59,674 bases of DNA, taken from positions 1 to 59,674 of the forward strand of contig MHUV01000007.1 of NCBI GenBank assembly GCA_001823545.1, written 5' to 3'. Positions 1-9,008 of the stretch are shown piece after piece. Under the pieces are notes generated by a model. That model saw only the letters and a program-made list of their open reading frames with translations. It made no database searches and was not told the DNA's origin. Every line of letters begins with the position of its first letter. Positions within the stretch are counted from its first letter, which is position 1. Source of the DNA: Candidatus Yonathbacteria bacterium RIFCSPLOWO2_01_FULL_43_27 (lineage in GTDB: Bacteria > Patescibacteriota > Minisyncoccia > Phycocordibacterales > UBA1550). The position numbers were made by a program, and so were the translations under genes.

Positions 1-1
1 G

Positions 2-247
2 CCTGATTGCCAAAAGCATACACGGGCCGATAGACTTATAGAGCGACGATGGATCGGTTCGCTTATGAAGCTCTCTCCGTATCAACAAAAGAAAAAAGAC
101 GACGAAAAAAAGAAAGCTGTTGCTCTCTACGAACAGGGTTTTTCAACCCGGGCGGTTTCTCTGTTGCTAAAAAAATTGGGCATCAGGAAAAGCCACACAT
201 GGGTCGCCGAGCTTATTAGAGCTGAAGGGCAGGGGAGGCTCCCCTAA
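2..247 (+). CDS. Partial helix-turn-helix protein, 5' end outside window
   Basis: The reading frame stays open from the window edge to a TAA stop, so the ATG at 65 in the ORF track may be internal. The visible part is very Lys/Arg rich and ends in a segment (ALYEQGFSTRAVSLLLKK...SHTWVAELI) that looks like a helix-turn-helix of the kind found in resolvases, transposases and homing-type proteins. No catalytic domain is visible because the N-terminus is missing. There is no clear SD before position 65, which favours the open upstream frame. The function is unknown; a remnant of a mobile element or intron-encoded protein is possible but not shown. Confidence 0.45.
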   Translation, partial: PDCQKHTRADRLIERRWIGSLMKLSPYQQKKKDDEKKKAVALYEQGFSTRAVSLLLKKLGIRKSHTWVAELIRAEGQGRLP

Positions 248-543
248 TAGTTTATCCACTTACCCACTTTACAAAATTTTACAGACGGTCTATCGTATGG
301 GTAAGGCTCCCACAAAAAGCCCCAGCACATTGACAACAGAATAGGTGACACCAGGATCAAGATTGTTTTTGAGACTGATGCACTGCGAACTTAATTTTTT
401 GATACGTTTGAGAGAGGGAAGCCCGCAATTCGCGGGATTAAATAATATCCTCTAACGTCGCACAATATATCTTTTGCGACATTGAGTACACAAATAAAGG
501 GTTCCTTAGAAGAGACCCTTAAAGCTCCCCCAGAGGAATTCAC
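248..543. other. Intergenic region with three short hairpins
   Basis: No convincing ORF was found. Three inverted repeats lie in the right half: CCCGC/GCGGG at 422-436, GTCGCA/TGCGAC at 457-480 and AAGGGT/ACCCTT at 497-520. The last is followed on the minus strand by TTTATTTG and could terminate the small minus-strand gene that ends at 544. The left half shows nothing recognisable. Confidence 0.4.
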
Positions 544-726
544 TTAAAGGTATAAGTACCCTGTCCACGCGACAACAAAAATATTCCATACTTTTTGAAA
601 TCCTGGGTTCTCCATAATGTTTCCTACGATTGATCTGAGGTCTACATTAAAATAAATCAGCGCACCAAAAATAATTACCGCAAGAATTAAAATATTTGCA
701 CTTCCACGATTTGAGTTCTTTTTCAT
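544..726 (-). CDS. Small single-pass membrane protein, hypothetical
   Basis: 60 residues. A basic N-terminus (MKKNSNRG) is followed by one hydrophobic helix (about residues 10-26), then a short hydrophilic stretch and a second apolar aromatic segment at the C-terminus (FVVAWTGYLYL). It lies downstream of the M23 peptidase gene on the same strand, but the hairpin at 741-780 separates the two. No family was recognised. A separately transcribed small envelope protein is the simplest reading; nothing in the sequence gives a function. Confidence 0.5.
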   Translation of the reverse strand: MKKNSNRGSANILILAVIIFGALIYFNVDLRSIVGNIMENPGFQKVWNIFVVAWTGYLYL

Positions 727-740
727 AATTATATTATATC

Positions 741-780
741 AAGTCCCGACCTTAACCCGAAATTCCCAAGGTCGGGACTT
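741..780 (-). terminator. Strong hairpin after the M23 peptidase gene
   Basis: A perfect 13-bp inverted repeat (AAGTCCCGACCTT with its complement) and a 14-nt loop begin 12 nt after the stop codon of the peptidase gene. The minus-strand 3' side is AT-rich rather than a pure T-run. It may end transcription of the M23/gltX/murG block or act as a 3' stabilising hairpin. Confidence 0.65.
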
Positions 781-791
781 GTGGTGCGCTA

Positions 792-2066
792 TTACATATA
801 ATCCAGCAAGTCGAGGTACGCGTTCATAGCAGCCATCGGCATTGTATACATACGACCACTGCATGCCTTACTAGGAAGTGTCTTTACCTCAACTCCATCG
901 TTTGCATACACAGACACATGAAGGTGCGGGCCCGTAGAGTAGCCCGTATTTCCGCTATACCCAATGATAGTATCTGCACTCACGGTGTCCCCTTGCGCAA
1001 CTTTAATTTGAGAGAGATGACCAAATGTTGCCGCAAGTCCATTCTCGTATCGTATGAGCACCCACTTACCAAACGATGCGCCGGGACACGTTAGGTCAGT
1101 ATTACCTGTCCCTGCGACAGTGCCCTTTGCCATCGCTTTGACCTGCGTACCAATACTTGCACGAAAATCTACACCATTATGCGTACCAGAAACATAGAGT
1201 CGCCCTGATGCGCTTGTTTTGCCAAATTTCTGCGTAATGTACACACTATCAAGCGGAGGTGAAAATATTTTTGAACCACGAGTAGGGATCGAGGACGGGT
1301 CAAGAATAAACTTGAGTGTAGATTCATAGTCACTCAATTCTTTTTCAAATGCATCTTTGAGTGCAATTTTTTCTTTGAGAAGTTTGTTGTAGTTTGACTC
1401 TTTATTATTCGTCTGCGCGAGAAGTGCCGCATTTTTCTTTTTAGTATCTTCCGCAATCTTTTTACGATCACTTAGTTCCTCCTTCAATACTAATAATTTA
1501 TTTTTTTCCTTTTGTCGAATACCCTGCTTCTCCTCGAGCTCAATTTTAAGGTCTTTCAATATTTCAGTATTCAAACGCACGGTATTACTAAACTGTGTAA
1601 TTGCTTCAAGATCGTCCCAGAGGCCTGAAAACGACTCTTTGGAAAGTGCGATTTCGGTTAGACTACGTTCGTCGCGCTCGTATACCTCACGTATTGCTTC
1701 ATTAAGTGCTGCTTCATGGGTCGCAATCTCATCTTCTTTAAATGAAATATTACTGCTTAATTCTCGAATCTTAAGATCAGTACTATCTACCTTGGTTGAA
1801 GTAACACGGATTTCCGCATCAAGTTTTTTACGCGTGGTATCCAGTTCTGCAATAAGTGTTTTAAGAGATTTTTTGAGTGTCGTAATTTTTTCAAGATCAT
1901 TCTTATACTGAATAATCTCTTGTTCTATCTCTTTAATCTTATTTTCTGTTTCAGAAATTTTTACTCGCAATTCACCTTCTGTCTGTGCATACAAAAGAGA
2001 ATGCGCACTTAAAGAAAGTGTTCCGATGACAAGAAACAAAAATAATTTAAAAAAGAATGTTCGCAT
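792..2066 (-). CDS. Secreted coiled-coil M23 (LytM-type) murein peptidase
   Basis: 424 residues from the ATG at 2066. The longer ORF start lies inside gltX, and the chosen start gives a clean signal peptide (MRTFFFKLFLFLVIG...). Residues 30-270 are a long coiled coil of the EnvC/PcsB/CwlO type, carrying a segment (SLTEIALSKESFSGLWDD) that also occurs in similar form in the lytic-transglycosylase-like protein at 25781. The C-terminal domain has the LytM zinc motifs HNGVDFR and HLHVSVY, so metal-dependent cleavage of peptidoglycan cross-bridges is expected. Members of this group act in daughter-cell separation, often switched on by FtsEX. It lies 4 nt after gltX on the same strand, at the end of a wall/division block. 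Confidence 0.85.
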   Translation of the reverse strand: MRTFFFKLFLFLVIGTLSLSAHSLLYAQTEGELRVKISETENKIKEIEQEIIQYKNDLEKITTLKKSLKTLIAELDTTRKKLDAEIRVTSTKVDSTDLKIRELSSNISFKEDEIATHEAALNEAIREVYERDERSLTEIALSKESFSGLWDDLEAITQFSNTVRLNTEILKDLKIELEEKQGIRQKEKNKLLVLKEELSDRKKIAEDTKKKNAALLAQTNNKESNYNKLLKEKIALKDAFEKELSDYESTLKFILDPSSIPTRGSKIFSPPLDSVYITQKFGKTSASGRLYVSGTHNGVDFRASIGTQVKAMAKGTVAGTGNTDLTCPGASFGKWVLIRYENGLAATFGHLSQIKVAQGDTVSADTIIGYSGNTGYSTGPHLHVSVYANDGVEVKTLPSKACSGRMYTMPMAAMNAYLDLLDYM

Positions 2067-2070
2067 AATG

Positions 2071-3426
2071 CTATGACAATGGTGCCAAAAGTAATTGTCG
2101 TGCGAGCTCGATACGCTGAAGCGTGACTTCTTTGCCAAAAACTCCAGACAACGTAAATGGGTCTGGCGACTTGTCACGTCCCGAAAGCGCATACCGCATT
2201 GGCCACAACACATTTCCCTTCCCTACCTCGCTCGCATATCCCCAAAGGGCATCCTTGGTTGTCTCGGCAGTAAAATTATCAGAAGGAATTTTTTGTAATA
2301 TTTCTATGACTTTGTCAAGCTTTTGTCGCGTATGTTCTGCATCTTTGTCGTCTTTCCAGAAAAGTTCTTCTCGTGAATAGGTAGGGTGCTCAAAATAGTA
2401 TGCCACCTCTCCCCTCTCTGCAAGCGTAACAATTTCTCCAAAATGCGTGATGTGGTCAACAAGGAGCGGTACAATGAGTAAAAGTTTCTCGCGTGTATAG
2501 TGTGGGAGGGTCGTAATAAACGACGGCATAAATCGTTCAACGTACGCACACTGCTCTTCAATAGTAAGTCGTTTAATATGCTCTTTGTTAATCCAGTTTA
2601 ATTTTTCAATATTGAAGAACCCTGCACTTTTTTGTACACGTTCAAGGTCGAACAATTGCATGAGTTCTTCTTTGGTAAAAATTTCCTGCTCAGTGCCGGG
2701 ATTCCATCCCACCAAAGAAAGGAAGTTGAGGATCGCTTCGGGGAGATACCCTTGATCGCGATAGTATGTGAGTGGTTGCGCTCCACGACGTTTGGAAAGC
2801 TTTGATCGTTTTTCATCAACAACCAACGGCAGGTGTGCATACTGAGGCACAGAGAACCCGAGGGCGTTATACAACAATATCTGACGTGGCGTATTTGAAA
2901 TATGGTCTTCTCCTCGGATAATGTGCGTTACGCCCATTGATGCGTCATCAACAACAACCGCAAGGTGAAAGAGAGGCTCATCAATACGTTTTGCAATAAC
3001 AAAATCACCCAAATCAGTAGTATCAGTACTTATATCACCACGAATGATATCGTGGAATGTCACGCGTTGATTGGGATTTTTAAATCGCACGAGTTCACGT
3101 ATCTGACCTGAGCCATCCTTTGCCTCTTCGCGTGAAATGTACGCATTACCTGTATCAATGAGCTTCTGGAGTGCCTTCGTGTGTCCTGCCACGAGATCAC
3201 TCTGTCGGTACTGTGCATCATACTCTAACCCTAACCACGCAAGAGAATCCATAATATTATCTTCGTACTCCTTTTTTGAACGTTCACGATCCGTGTCTTC
3301 GATACGTACAATAAATCTTCCTTTATTTTTTCGTGCAAACAAATACGAAAAAACCGCGGTGCGATAATTCCCTCCGTGAAGAAATCCTGTGGGGCTTGGG
3401 GCAAAACGTGTGACGATAGTAGACAT
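2071..3426 (-). CDS. gltX: Glutamyl-tRNA synthetase
   Basis: 451 residues. The start at 3426 (MSTIVTRFAPSPTG) matches the usual class I N-terminus; the longer ORF extends into murG. The HIGH-type signature appears as FLHGGNYRTA, where the usual Ile is Gly, and the KMSKS-type loop is KLSKRRG. It charges tRNA-Glu, and in bacteria without GlnRS also tRNA-Gln for later amidation; which applies here cannot be read from this window. The C-terminal anticodon-binding part is present and the length is slightly below the usual 470-490. It is 4 nt from both murG and the M23 gene, probably one transcript. Confidence 0.93.
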   Translation of the reverse strand: MSTIVTRFAPSPTGFLHGGNYRTAVFSYLFARKNKGRFIVRIEDTDRERSKKEYEDNIMDSLAWLGLEYDAQYRQSDLVAGHTKALQKLIDTGNAYISREEAKDGSGQIRELVRFKNPNQRVTFHDIIRGDISTDTTDLGDFVIAKRIDEPLFHLAVVVDDASMGVTHIIRGEDHISNTPRQILLYNALGFSVPQYAHLPLVVDEKRSKLSKRRGAQPLTYYRDQGYLPEAILNFLSLVGWNPGTEQEIFTKEELMQLFDLERVQKSAGFFNIEKLNWINKEHIKRLTIEEQCAYVERFMPSFITTLPHYTREKLLLIVPLLVDHITHFGEIVTLAERGEVAYYFEHPTYSREELFWKDDKDAEHTRQKLDKVIEILQKIPSDNFTAETTKDALWGYASEVGKGNVLWPMRYALSGRDKSPDPFTLSGVFGKEVTLQRIELARQLLLAPLS

Positions 3427-3430
3427 AATA

Positions 3431-4564
3431 TTATGGTAATGTTTGATGACGCATAAGCACCATGGTAATTTGCTCGGCAATTTTTTCTGCTGCATCCGTG
3501 CGGGTAAACTTTTTCGCAGATTCTTTCATTTCATCACGGCGTACAGTATCGCCCATCAAGCGTTCGATCTCCGCCATTAGTATATTTGGGGTAAGGTTTG
3601 CTTCCTCGATGACATTGGCACCACCTGCACGAGCATACGCAAATGCATTCTTGCGCTGATGATCAGCGTTCGAATTAGTTATGGGAATAAGAATCGCTGG
3701 TACGCCCCATGCAGCAATTTCAAAAATTGCAGACCCTGCACGAGAAATCACGATAGTCGATATTTCCGAAGCAAGCTTTAAAGAAAGTGCATCGAGGTAC
3801 CCATACACGTGATATCGTGACGCACCTGGGTTGCCAGCAAGAAGTCCATTTACTAAATTCTGCACTTCAACAGCGTTTGCTTCTCCGGCTTGATGAATGA
3901 CTTGGTATTTTTCTACCAGCCGTGGCGAAAGGGATACGATATTATTGTTAATTTTTTGAGCACCCTGAGAGCCTCCTAAAATCAAAATTACAGGAATATT
4001 AGGATCAAGTCCTAACTCTTTAAAACCATCCTTTCCTGTAGGGCGAATCACTTCCTCGCGAATTGGGTTTCCCGTAAGTGCCGTACGTCCTTCGGGAAAA
4101 GATGAGGCAGTTTCTGGATATGAAATTGCAACTTTTTGTGCAAATTTTCCTGCCCATGCATTTACACGGCCGGGTGCGCTATCGGACTCATGAATAATAA
4201 CAGGGATTCTAAAAAATCGTGCTGCCACGAGTGCGGGGAAACTTGCATATCCCCCTTTACTAAAAACAACATCGGGATACAACGAAAACATTTTAAAAAA
4301 TGCTTTGATAACACCACCCGCCATAATAAAAATATCAGTAATATTTTTGAATGAGAAATATGTTCGCAATTTTCCCGCAGATACGGGCAAGAACGTTATC
4401 TTGTTGTTATACAAGAGACGCTCGTTATACGGCTCAGTAGACATATAAAAAAGCTCCACGCGGGCAATTTTTTCGCGCTCAAGAAATGCATTCAATTTTT
4501 GCGCAACAGCAATTATCGGATAAAAATGTCCGCCACTGCCACCACCGGTAAAGAGGACTTTCAT
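3431..4564 (-). CDS. murG: MurG, lipid II-forming GlcNAc transferase
   Basis: 377 residues. The N-terminal GGGSGGHFYP is the glycine-rich signature of MurG, and the C-terminal half carries the GT-B acceptor/donor motifs (SQGAQKIN, SRAGSAIFEIAAWGVPAILIP). It transfers GlcNAc from UDP-GlcNAc to lipid I on the inner membrane face, the last cytoplasmic step of peptidoglycan precursor synthesis. It overlaps the upstream SEDS gene by 4 nt (ATGA type), the classical ftsW-murG order of division and cell wall clusters. Confidence 0.95.
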   Translation of the reverse strand: MKVLFTGGGSGGHFYPIIAVAQKLNAFLEREKIARVELFYMSTEPYNERLLYNNKITFLPVSAGKLRTYFSFKNITDIFIMAGGVIKAFFKMFSLYPDVVFSKGGYASFPALVAARFFRIPVIIHESDSAPGRVNAWAGKFAQKVAISYPETASSFPEGRTALTGNPIREEVIRPTGKDGFKELGLDPNIPVILILGGSQGAQKINNNIVSLSPRLVEKYQVIHQAGEANAVEVQNLVNGLLAGNPGASRYHVYGYLDALSLKLASEISTIVISRAGSAIFEIAAWGVPAILIPITNSNADHQRKNAFAYARAGGANVIEEANLTPNILMAEIERLMGDTVRRDEMKESAKKFTRTDAAEKIAEQITMVLMRHQTLP

Positions 4565-5670
4565 TTTTGTTGAGAAGTTTTAGAAATATTAAGCAGGAGG
4601 CCTATTTCAAGAAACGCAAACAGGAGTGCCGTTCCCCCATGACTCATAAACACCAGAGGCACTCCTGTTAGAGGAATGAGCCCGAGCATTGACGCAACAT
4701 TTGCAAATGATTGCGATACAATCAGTATAACAATTCCAACTGCTAAAAGTCCACTGAACATATCAGGGGTTCGATATGCAACTTGAATACCTCGTACACC
4801 AAACAAAAGAAAGAGTAGAATGATGAGCGAACCCCCTACAAAACCGAATTCCTCCCCTGCAACCGCAAAAATTGAATCTCCCGTAGGCTCAGGAAGTGAA
4901 CCAAATTTCTGAATACTTTGCCCAAATCCACGACCCGAAAGCCCCCCAGACCCGATAGCGATAAGTGACTTTTGAATTTGATAACTCGCCCCCTGAGGAT
5001 CACGTGAGGGGTCCAAAAATGTGAGAACGCGTTCACGAACATACGGCTTCACAAGTGCAAGCGTTCCCACCGCAAGAACTGAAATAATAATGAGGAAAAA
5101 GAAATATCGAATTTTTGTTCCTGAAGCCAAGAGCATTGCGCAAAGCGCCGCAAAAAGCACAGCAAGAGTCCCCGTATCCGGCTCACACAACAAAATGATT
5201 GCGGGAACTGCAATAACTATTCCCGTTAAACCAAGGGCGTACTTCACCGTACGAATACGATCCTTAAAAAGTGGTAGGAGTGCCGCAAAATAGATTATCG
5301 CACCAAGTTTCAGTGCTTCGGAAGGCTGGAATGAGGTGGTACCAAAAATAGAGATCCAGCGTTTAGCACCACCATGTTCAAATCCTACGCCAGGAACAAA
5401 CACGAGGAGCGTCAAAAAAATAGAGATTATGAAAATATGAATGGCGTATTTACGAACAAGTTTGAGAGGGGTATAGAGCGCTCCCACGAGCACCACACAA
5501 CCCAACATCAAACCGAGCACTACCTGATCAAACAAAAGATTAGTGAGAGAAAATCCCTTACGCGCAAAAAGTCCAAATGACGCCGATGTAAAAATAAAAA
5601 ATCCGCCAAGCGCGAGGATCGCAACAAGAACGAGGAGCACAATATCAATTTTTGAATTTTTTTTCGTCAT
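4561..5670 (-). CDS. ftsW: SEDS-family glycan polymerase, FtsW-like
   Basis: 369 residues with about ten hydrophobic segments. SEDS hallmarks include KRWISIFGTTSFQPSE, the long loop with the SLIAIGSGGLSGRGFGQS motif, and EEFGFVGGS. SEDS proteins polymerise lipid II glycan chains together with a class B PBP; position beside murG favours FtsW over RodA, although mreB is elsewhere in the window. No PBP2/3 gene lies next to it. The start codon overlaps the stop of the carboxypeptidase gene by one base, so translation is probably coupled. Confidence 0.9.
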   Translation of the reverse strand: MTKKNSKIDIVLLVLVAILALGGFFIFTSASFGLFARKGFSLTNLLFDQVVLGLMLGCVVLVGALYTPLKLVRKYAIHIFIISIFLTLLVFVPGVGFEHGGAKRWISIFGTTSFQPSEALKLGAIIYFAALLPLFKDRIRTVKYALGLTGIVIAVPAIILLCEPDTGTLAVLFAALCAMLLASGTKIRYFFFLIIISVLAVGTLALVKPYVRERVLTFLDPSRDPQGASYQIQKSLIAIGSGGLSGRGFGQSIQKFGSLPEPTGDSIFAVAGEEFGFVGGSLIILLFLLFGVRGIQVAYRTPDMFSGLLAVGIVILIVSQSFANVASMLGLIPLTGVPLVFMSHGGTALLFAFLEIGLLLNISKTSQQK

Positions 5671-6644
5671 TAATTATTTAGCCCAATTACCGTTTTTGCT
5701 ATCTTTCCCATGTCCTCAAAGCGTCCTTTTTGTGTAGAGCCAAGCACGACCGCAACAACAGGATGCCCAATACTTATATCAAAAATCACTACTAAATTAC
5801 CCCCTGCAAGATCAGTATATCCTGTTTTAGACGCCATCAACCCTGGAATACGGCCTGTGATTTCGTTGGTATTGATAAGGCTATGAGTAATTTCGCTTTG
5901 TGACACCATGCGCACATCCTTATGTGCGGTTATTTCGAAAACATCTGGATATTTTTTCCACAATACAGAAGCAAGTTGCGCGACATCGCGTGCTGACCCG
6001 AATCCACCCGCGCGTCGCACGAGCACCGATTCATTCTCAGTTTCTTTAATATCCAATCCTGATTCATTAGAAAACTCAAGAGAAACGAGGCCAAGCTTTT
6101 CAGCCTCATCATTCATCATTTGAATAAACCGTGCACGCGCAATAGAAGGTTCAATACTATCTTGCCCACCGCTTCCCACAAGACGTGAGACGGCCGTAGC
6201 AGCATCATTCGAAGAAACAAGGAGCATCATTTGTAAAAGATCACCCAAACGCCAGCGCTCGTCAACAAGAAGACCAGAATCCCCCTCTGTTAAAAGATCA
6301 TCGCCCGAAATCACCACGACCGTACTTTCGTTCATATAATCTCGCGCCGTAAGTGCGGTCATAAGTTTTGTAATAGACGCGAGGGGAAGTCGCTCGTCTT
6401 CATTTTTAGCAAACAAAATATGATTTTCAAGGAGATCGTATACATACACCGCATGCGCACCAAAAACAATATCTTTAAATTGATTTACTAACAATTTATC
6501 CTCTTCTAAAGGAATAGAGGACTCCTCTACCGATACCCCCGCTTGTGCAACATAAACGACTGAGAGCAATTGATGCAACCCTATGGTGAACGCCATCATG
6601 CCCCCAAGCACCAACAAAAGTTTATTGTGCTTCACTATCGGCAT
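5670..6644 (-). CDS. dacA: D-alanyl-D-alanine carboxypeptidase, S11 family
   Basis: About 324 residues from the ATG at 6644. The ORF-track start lies deep in scpB, and another possible start (MKKNLTKL) is at 6671. An N-terminal hydrophobic segment acts as signal or anchor. Serine-type penicillin-binding motifs are in order: SITK (SxxK), SSN (SxN) and KTG (SKTGYTD). It trims the terminal D-Ala from stem peptides and so limits cross-linking. The usual C-terminal beta domain is short or absent. It sits directly before the ftsW-like gene and overlaps scpB by 23 nt, so start choice is the main uncertainty. Confidence 0.88.
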   Translation of the reverse strand: MPIVKHNKLLLVLGGMMAFTIGLHQLLSVVYVAQAGVSVEESSIPLEEDKLLVNQFKDIVFGAHAVYVYDLLENHILFAKNEDERLPLASITKLMTALTARDYMNESTVVVISGDDLLTEGDSGLLVDERWRLGDLLQMMLLVSSNDAATAVSRLVGSGGQDSIEPSIARARFIQMMNDEAEKLGLVSLEFSNESGLDIKETENESVLVRRAGGFGSARDVAQLASVLWKKYPDVFEITAHKDVRMVSQSEITHSLINTNEITGRIPGLMASKTGYTDLAGGNLVVIFDISIGHPVVAVVLGSTQKGRFEDMGKIAKTVIGLNN

Positions 6645-7236
6645 CGTCAATTTGGTCAGGTTCTTCTTCATAGGTTTCTGTTTGTTTTTTATCTTCTTCT
6701 TTGAACGCATCGATCGTCGTATGCACATCTTCATATCCGGGTAATTCTTTTACGTTGCGTACACCCATATATGAAAGAAGTTCAAATGTGGGACGATAGA
6801 CGGTACTGCGCGACCCTCCCTCCTTACCTGCCTCTTCAACTTTTTCTATAAGCCCCCGCACAAGGAGTGCACGGAGAATATGATTCGAATTTACTCCTCG
6901 AATATAATTTATTTCGCTTCGCGCAATAGGCCCACGATACAAAACAATAGATAATGTTTCTAATCCTGCTCTTCCAAGGTCTTTGTTTAATTCATCCTTG
7001 ACGAGCGCCTCGATCATCTGCCCCATCTCTGGCGCGGTACCAAGCGTTACTTCATCCTCGATTTGCACCAACACAATTCCACGCCCTTGCAGTGTGCGTT
7101 CGAGAGAAGTAAGCGCTTCGCGTGCCGCCTCCTCGGAAACCTTGAGCGTTTCAGCTAAAAAACGTACCGATACAGGCTCTCCTTTATAGAAAAGTAATGC
7201 TTCTATGCGCGATGAAATATCTGACGTATCATCCAT
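6622..7236 (-). CDS. scpB: Segregation and condensation protein B
   Basis: 204 residues with two winged-helix domains typical of ScpB (N-terminal RIEALLFYKGEPVSVRFLAETL; middle LETLSIVLYRGPIARSEINYIRGVNS). ScpB binds ScpA and SMC to form the bacterial condensin. The C-terminus is acidic and Glu/Asp rich. Its partner scpA lies 1 kb upstream on the same strand, separated by two unrelated genes, whereas in most bacteria the two genes are adjacent. Confidence 0.9.
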   Translation of the reverse strand: MDDTSDISSRIEALLFYKGEPVSVRFLAETLKVSEEAAREALTSLERTLQGRGIVLVQIEDEVTLGTAPEMGQMIEALVKDELNKDLGRAGLETLSIVLYRGPIARSEINYIRGVNSNHILRALLVRGLIEKVEEAGKEGGSRSTVYRPTFELLSYMGVRNVKELPGYEDVHTTIDAFKEEDKKQTETYEEEPDQIDDADSEAQ

Positions 7237-7311
7237 TTTTTCATTTTATCACAACTGACACTATCTTTCTACGGTAAATGACAGATTATTATTGGCGTGA
7301 TATTACAAGGA

Positions 7312-7680
7312 TTATTCACCGTTGCTATCAGGAATTATATTATTACGAAGAACATCAGGATCACCAGAGTCAGGGAGATCAGATTCAGGATAGAACTCCC
7401 CGAGTTCGCGATCACGGTCAACAAATTCAAAATCAGGAATTTTCCCCCGTGGTGCGCTGTCGTCATACTCAAGCGCAAGCTGTTCATTTTCCATTCGTTC
7501 AAAAAATTCCTCCCACTCTATCTCCTCCATCTCCGGTAAAAGTGGACCAAACGCGACGTGAATCATTTCAGTTGATTCTTTTCCATTTTCTTCAACACCC
7601 TTCACAAGTACCGGCACACCACCATACTCTTCTATCCATGATCTAATTTTTTCCTCACTTGTTGTGTATTTTATTGCCAT
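7312..7680 (-). CDS. Acidic hypothetical protein
   Basis: 122 residues, strongly acidic, with no membrane segment. The N-terminus (SEEKIRSWIEEYGGVPVLV) resembles a small alpha/beta fold; the C-terminal half is probably disordered (DSAPRGKIPDFEF, DLPDSGDPD). It lies between scpB and a PfpI-like gene in the same orientation, 10 nt after the latter. No family was recognised; the position suggests only co-transcription. Confidence 0.6.
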   Translation of the reverse strand: MAIKYTTSEEKIRSWIEEYGGVPVLVKGVEENGKESTEMIHVAFGPLLPEMEEIEWEEFFERMENEQLALEYDDSAPRGKIPDFEFVDRDRELGEFYPESDLPDSGDPDVLRNNIIPDSNGE

Positions 7681-7690
7681 ATATTATGTA

Positions 7691-8218
7691 TTATTTTTTA
7701 CGTAGTACTTCTATAATTTTTTTACCAAAATCACGTGCGGCCGCTGGACCATGTGCGGTCACCACTACCCCATCCATCACGACCGATTCTTCTACTCGAA
7801 TAACACCATAGGTATCAAAAACACGTTGAAGCTCTCCGTCACCATCCCATCCTGTCGCGTGAACATTTTTCAAAACTCCCGCCTTTGCCAAAATGCGCGG
7901 TGCAATACAAATTGCACCATACGGATAATTTTCAGTCTGGTGCGCTTCCATGAAAATACGCGCGGTTTCGGTAGTATCTAAATATTCTAACGCCCCAGGA
8001 CCACCAATAGCAAACACGCCATCATAATCAGTGACGCGCACATCCGAAAGAGCGAGGTCGGGCATTACCTCGTCACCCATATGAGAATATGCCATTTCAT
8101 GAAGAGGGGCAGTCGTAACAACGTGAATTCCTTCATTTTGCAATACGTCTTTCGTGTCAAAATATTCTTTTGACTGAAATCCTTTTTGCGCAATAATGAG
8201 GAGTACCTTGTTCTGCAT
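7691..8218 (-). CDS. DJ-1/PfpI family protein
   Basis: 175 residues covering a complete DJ-1/PfpI fold. The nucleophile elbow reads AICIAPRILAKAG, with Cys at about residue 103, and the N-terminal Glu/Asp region and GGPGALEYL loop are present. The family includes stress proteins, deglycase-like enzymes and proteases; the sequence does not decide between them. The His that usually follows the Cys is replaced by Ile, so a classical protease triad is unlikely. It is tightly packed between scpA and a hypothetical gene. Confidence 0.82.
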   Translation of the reverse strand: MQNKVLLIIAQKGFQSKEYFDTKDVLQNEGIHVVTTAPLHEMAYSHMGDEVMPDLALSDVRVTDYDGVFAIGGPGALEYLDTTETARIFMEAHQTENYPYGAICIAPRILAKAGVLKNVHATGWDGDGELQRVFDTYGVIRVEESVVMDGVVVTAHGPAAARDFGKKIIEVLRKK

Positions 8219-8228
8219 ATGTTGTTAT

Positions 8229-8969
8229 TTATGAATTAAACTCTCCATATTTGGGTGTTTCTAAGATCCCTGTCTCCATATGAATATCATCACCGTGTGC
8301 ATGTTGGGTCACCGCAAGGACACCTTGCTTCACGAGCTCAAGCATCGCAAGGAAACTTACAATGACATTAACTTTTTCTGCCTTCCCTACTCCGGCAAAT
8401 TCACGAAAACTCATTTTCAAATTAGAGGTAATGCGATCCGTAAGGCGAGACATCATTTCGTCAAGAGAAATAACTTTCCTTACCATTACCTTTGGAAGCG
8501 AAACTTTTTTAGGAAAACGCGCAATCACATCACGTATTGAGGAAAAAATGCTTGACGTAGTGATTTCCTCACTTGGTACGAACAGTGCCTCACGCAAGCG
8601 AGTCTGCCCCTTAGGAAACAGCATATTGAAACCAAAGAGTTTCTTCACGTGAAGCGAAAGCTCACGAATGCGCTGATACTCCTTCAGGCGTGCTTCGAGC
8701 TCCGCAATGTCTTGTGTTTCTTCGGGGGTAAGACTGAGCGTTGGGAGGAGTGATTTTGATTTTATGAGAATGAGCGTAGACGCCACCATGAGAAAGTTTG
8801 ACACAAAATCTACGGGAAACTTTTCAAAACTTTTTAAATGCGCAACATAATCATCCGCAATCTGCGCAAGCGAAATCTCATTGATAAAGAGCTTACGCTT
8901 TTCAATAAGGTCGAGTAATAATTCGAGCGGCCCTTCAAATACTTTGGTTTTAATTTGGTAATCGGTCAT
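8229..8969 (-). CDS. scpA: Segregation and condensation protein A
   Basis: 246 residues from MTDYQIKTKVFEGPLELLLDLI, the standard ScpA start; ATGs at 8978 and further upstream would overlap the -10 element. The kleisin N-terminal helical bundle and C-terminal winged helix (IVSFLAMLELVKQGVLAVTQ) are present. It bridges SMC heads and binds ScpB. A good extended -10 (TGGTAAAAT) lies 7 nt before the start, so the mRNA is probably leaderless or nearly so. Confidence 0.9.
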   Translation of the reverse strand: MTDYQIKTKVFEGPLELLLDLIEKRKLFINEISLAQIADDYVAHLKSFEKFPVDFVSNFLMVASTLILIKSKSLLPTLSLTPEETQDIAELEARLKEYQRIRELSLHVKKLFGFNMLFPKGQTRLREALFVPSEEITTSSIFSSIRDVIARFPKKVSLPKVMVRKVISLDEMMSRLTDRITSNLKMSFREFAGVGKAEKVNVIVSFLAMLELVKQGVLAVTQHAHGDDIHMETGILETPKYGEFNS

Positions 8970-8976
8970 CCATTTC

Positions 8977-9004
8977 ATTTTACCACACCAATACACTAAA
9001 CAAA
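8977..9004 (-). promoter_or_regulatory. Promoter of scpA, near-leaderless
   Basis: Minus strand: -35 TTTGTT, 16-nt spacer, extended -10 TGGTAAAAT. The ATG at 8969 is only 7 nt after the -10, so transcription should begin at or next to the start codon; no SD is present. Confidence 0.5.
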
Positions 9005-9008
9005 GATA

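Noticed and set aside
331-360. TTGACA at 331 as a promoter
   Set aside because: No acceptable -10 at 16-18 nt and no gene downstream on the plus strand.
2095-2561. Several plus- and minus-strand ORFs of 60-90 aa overlapping gltX
   Set aside because: Shadow frames of gltX; the class I synthetase reading frame is certain.
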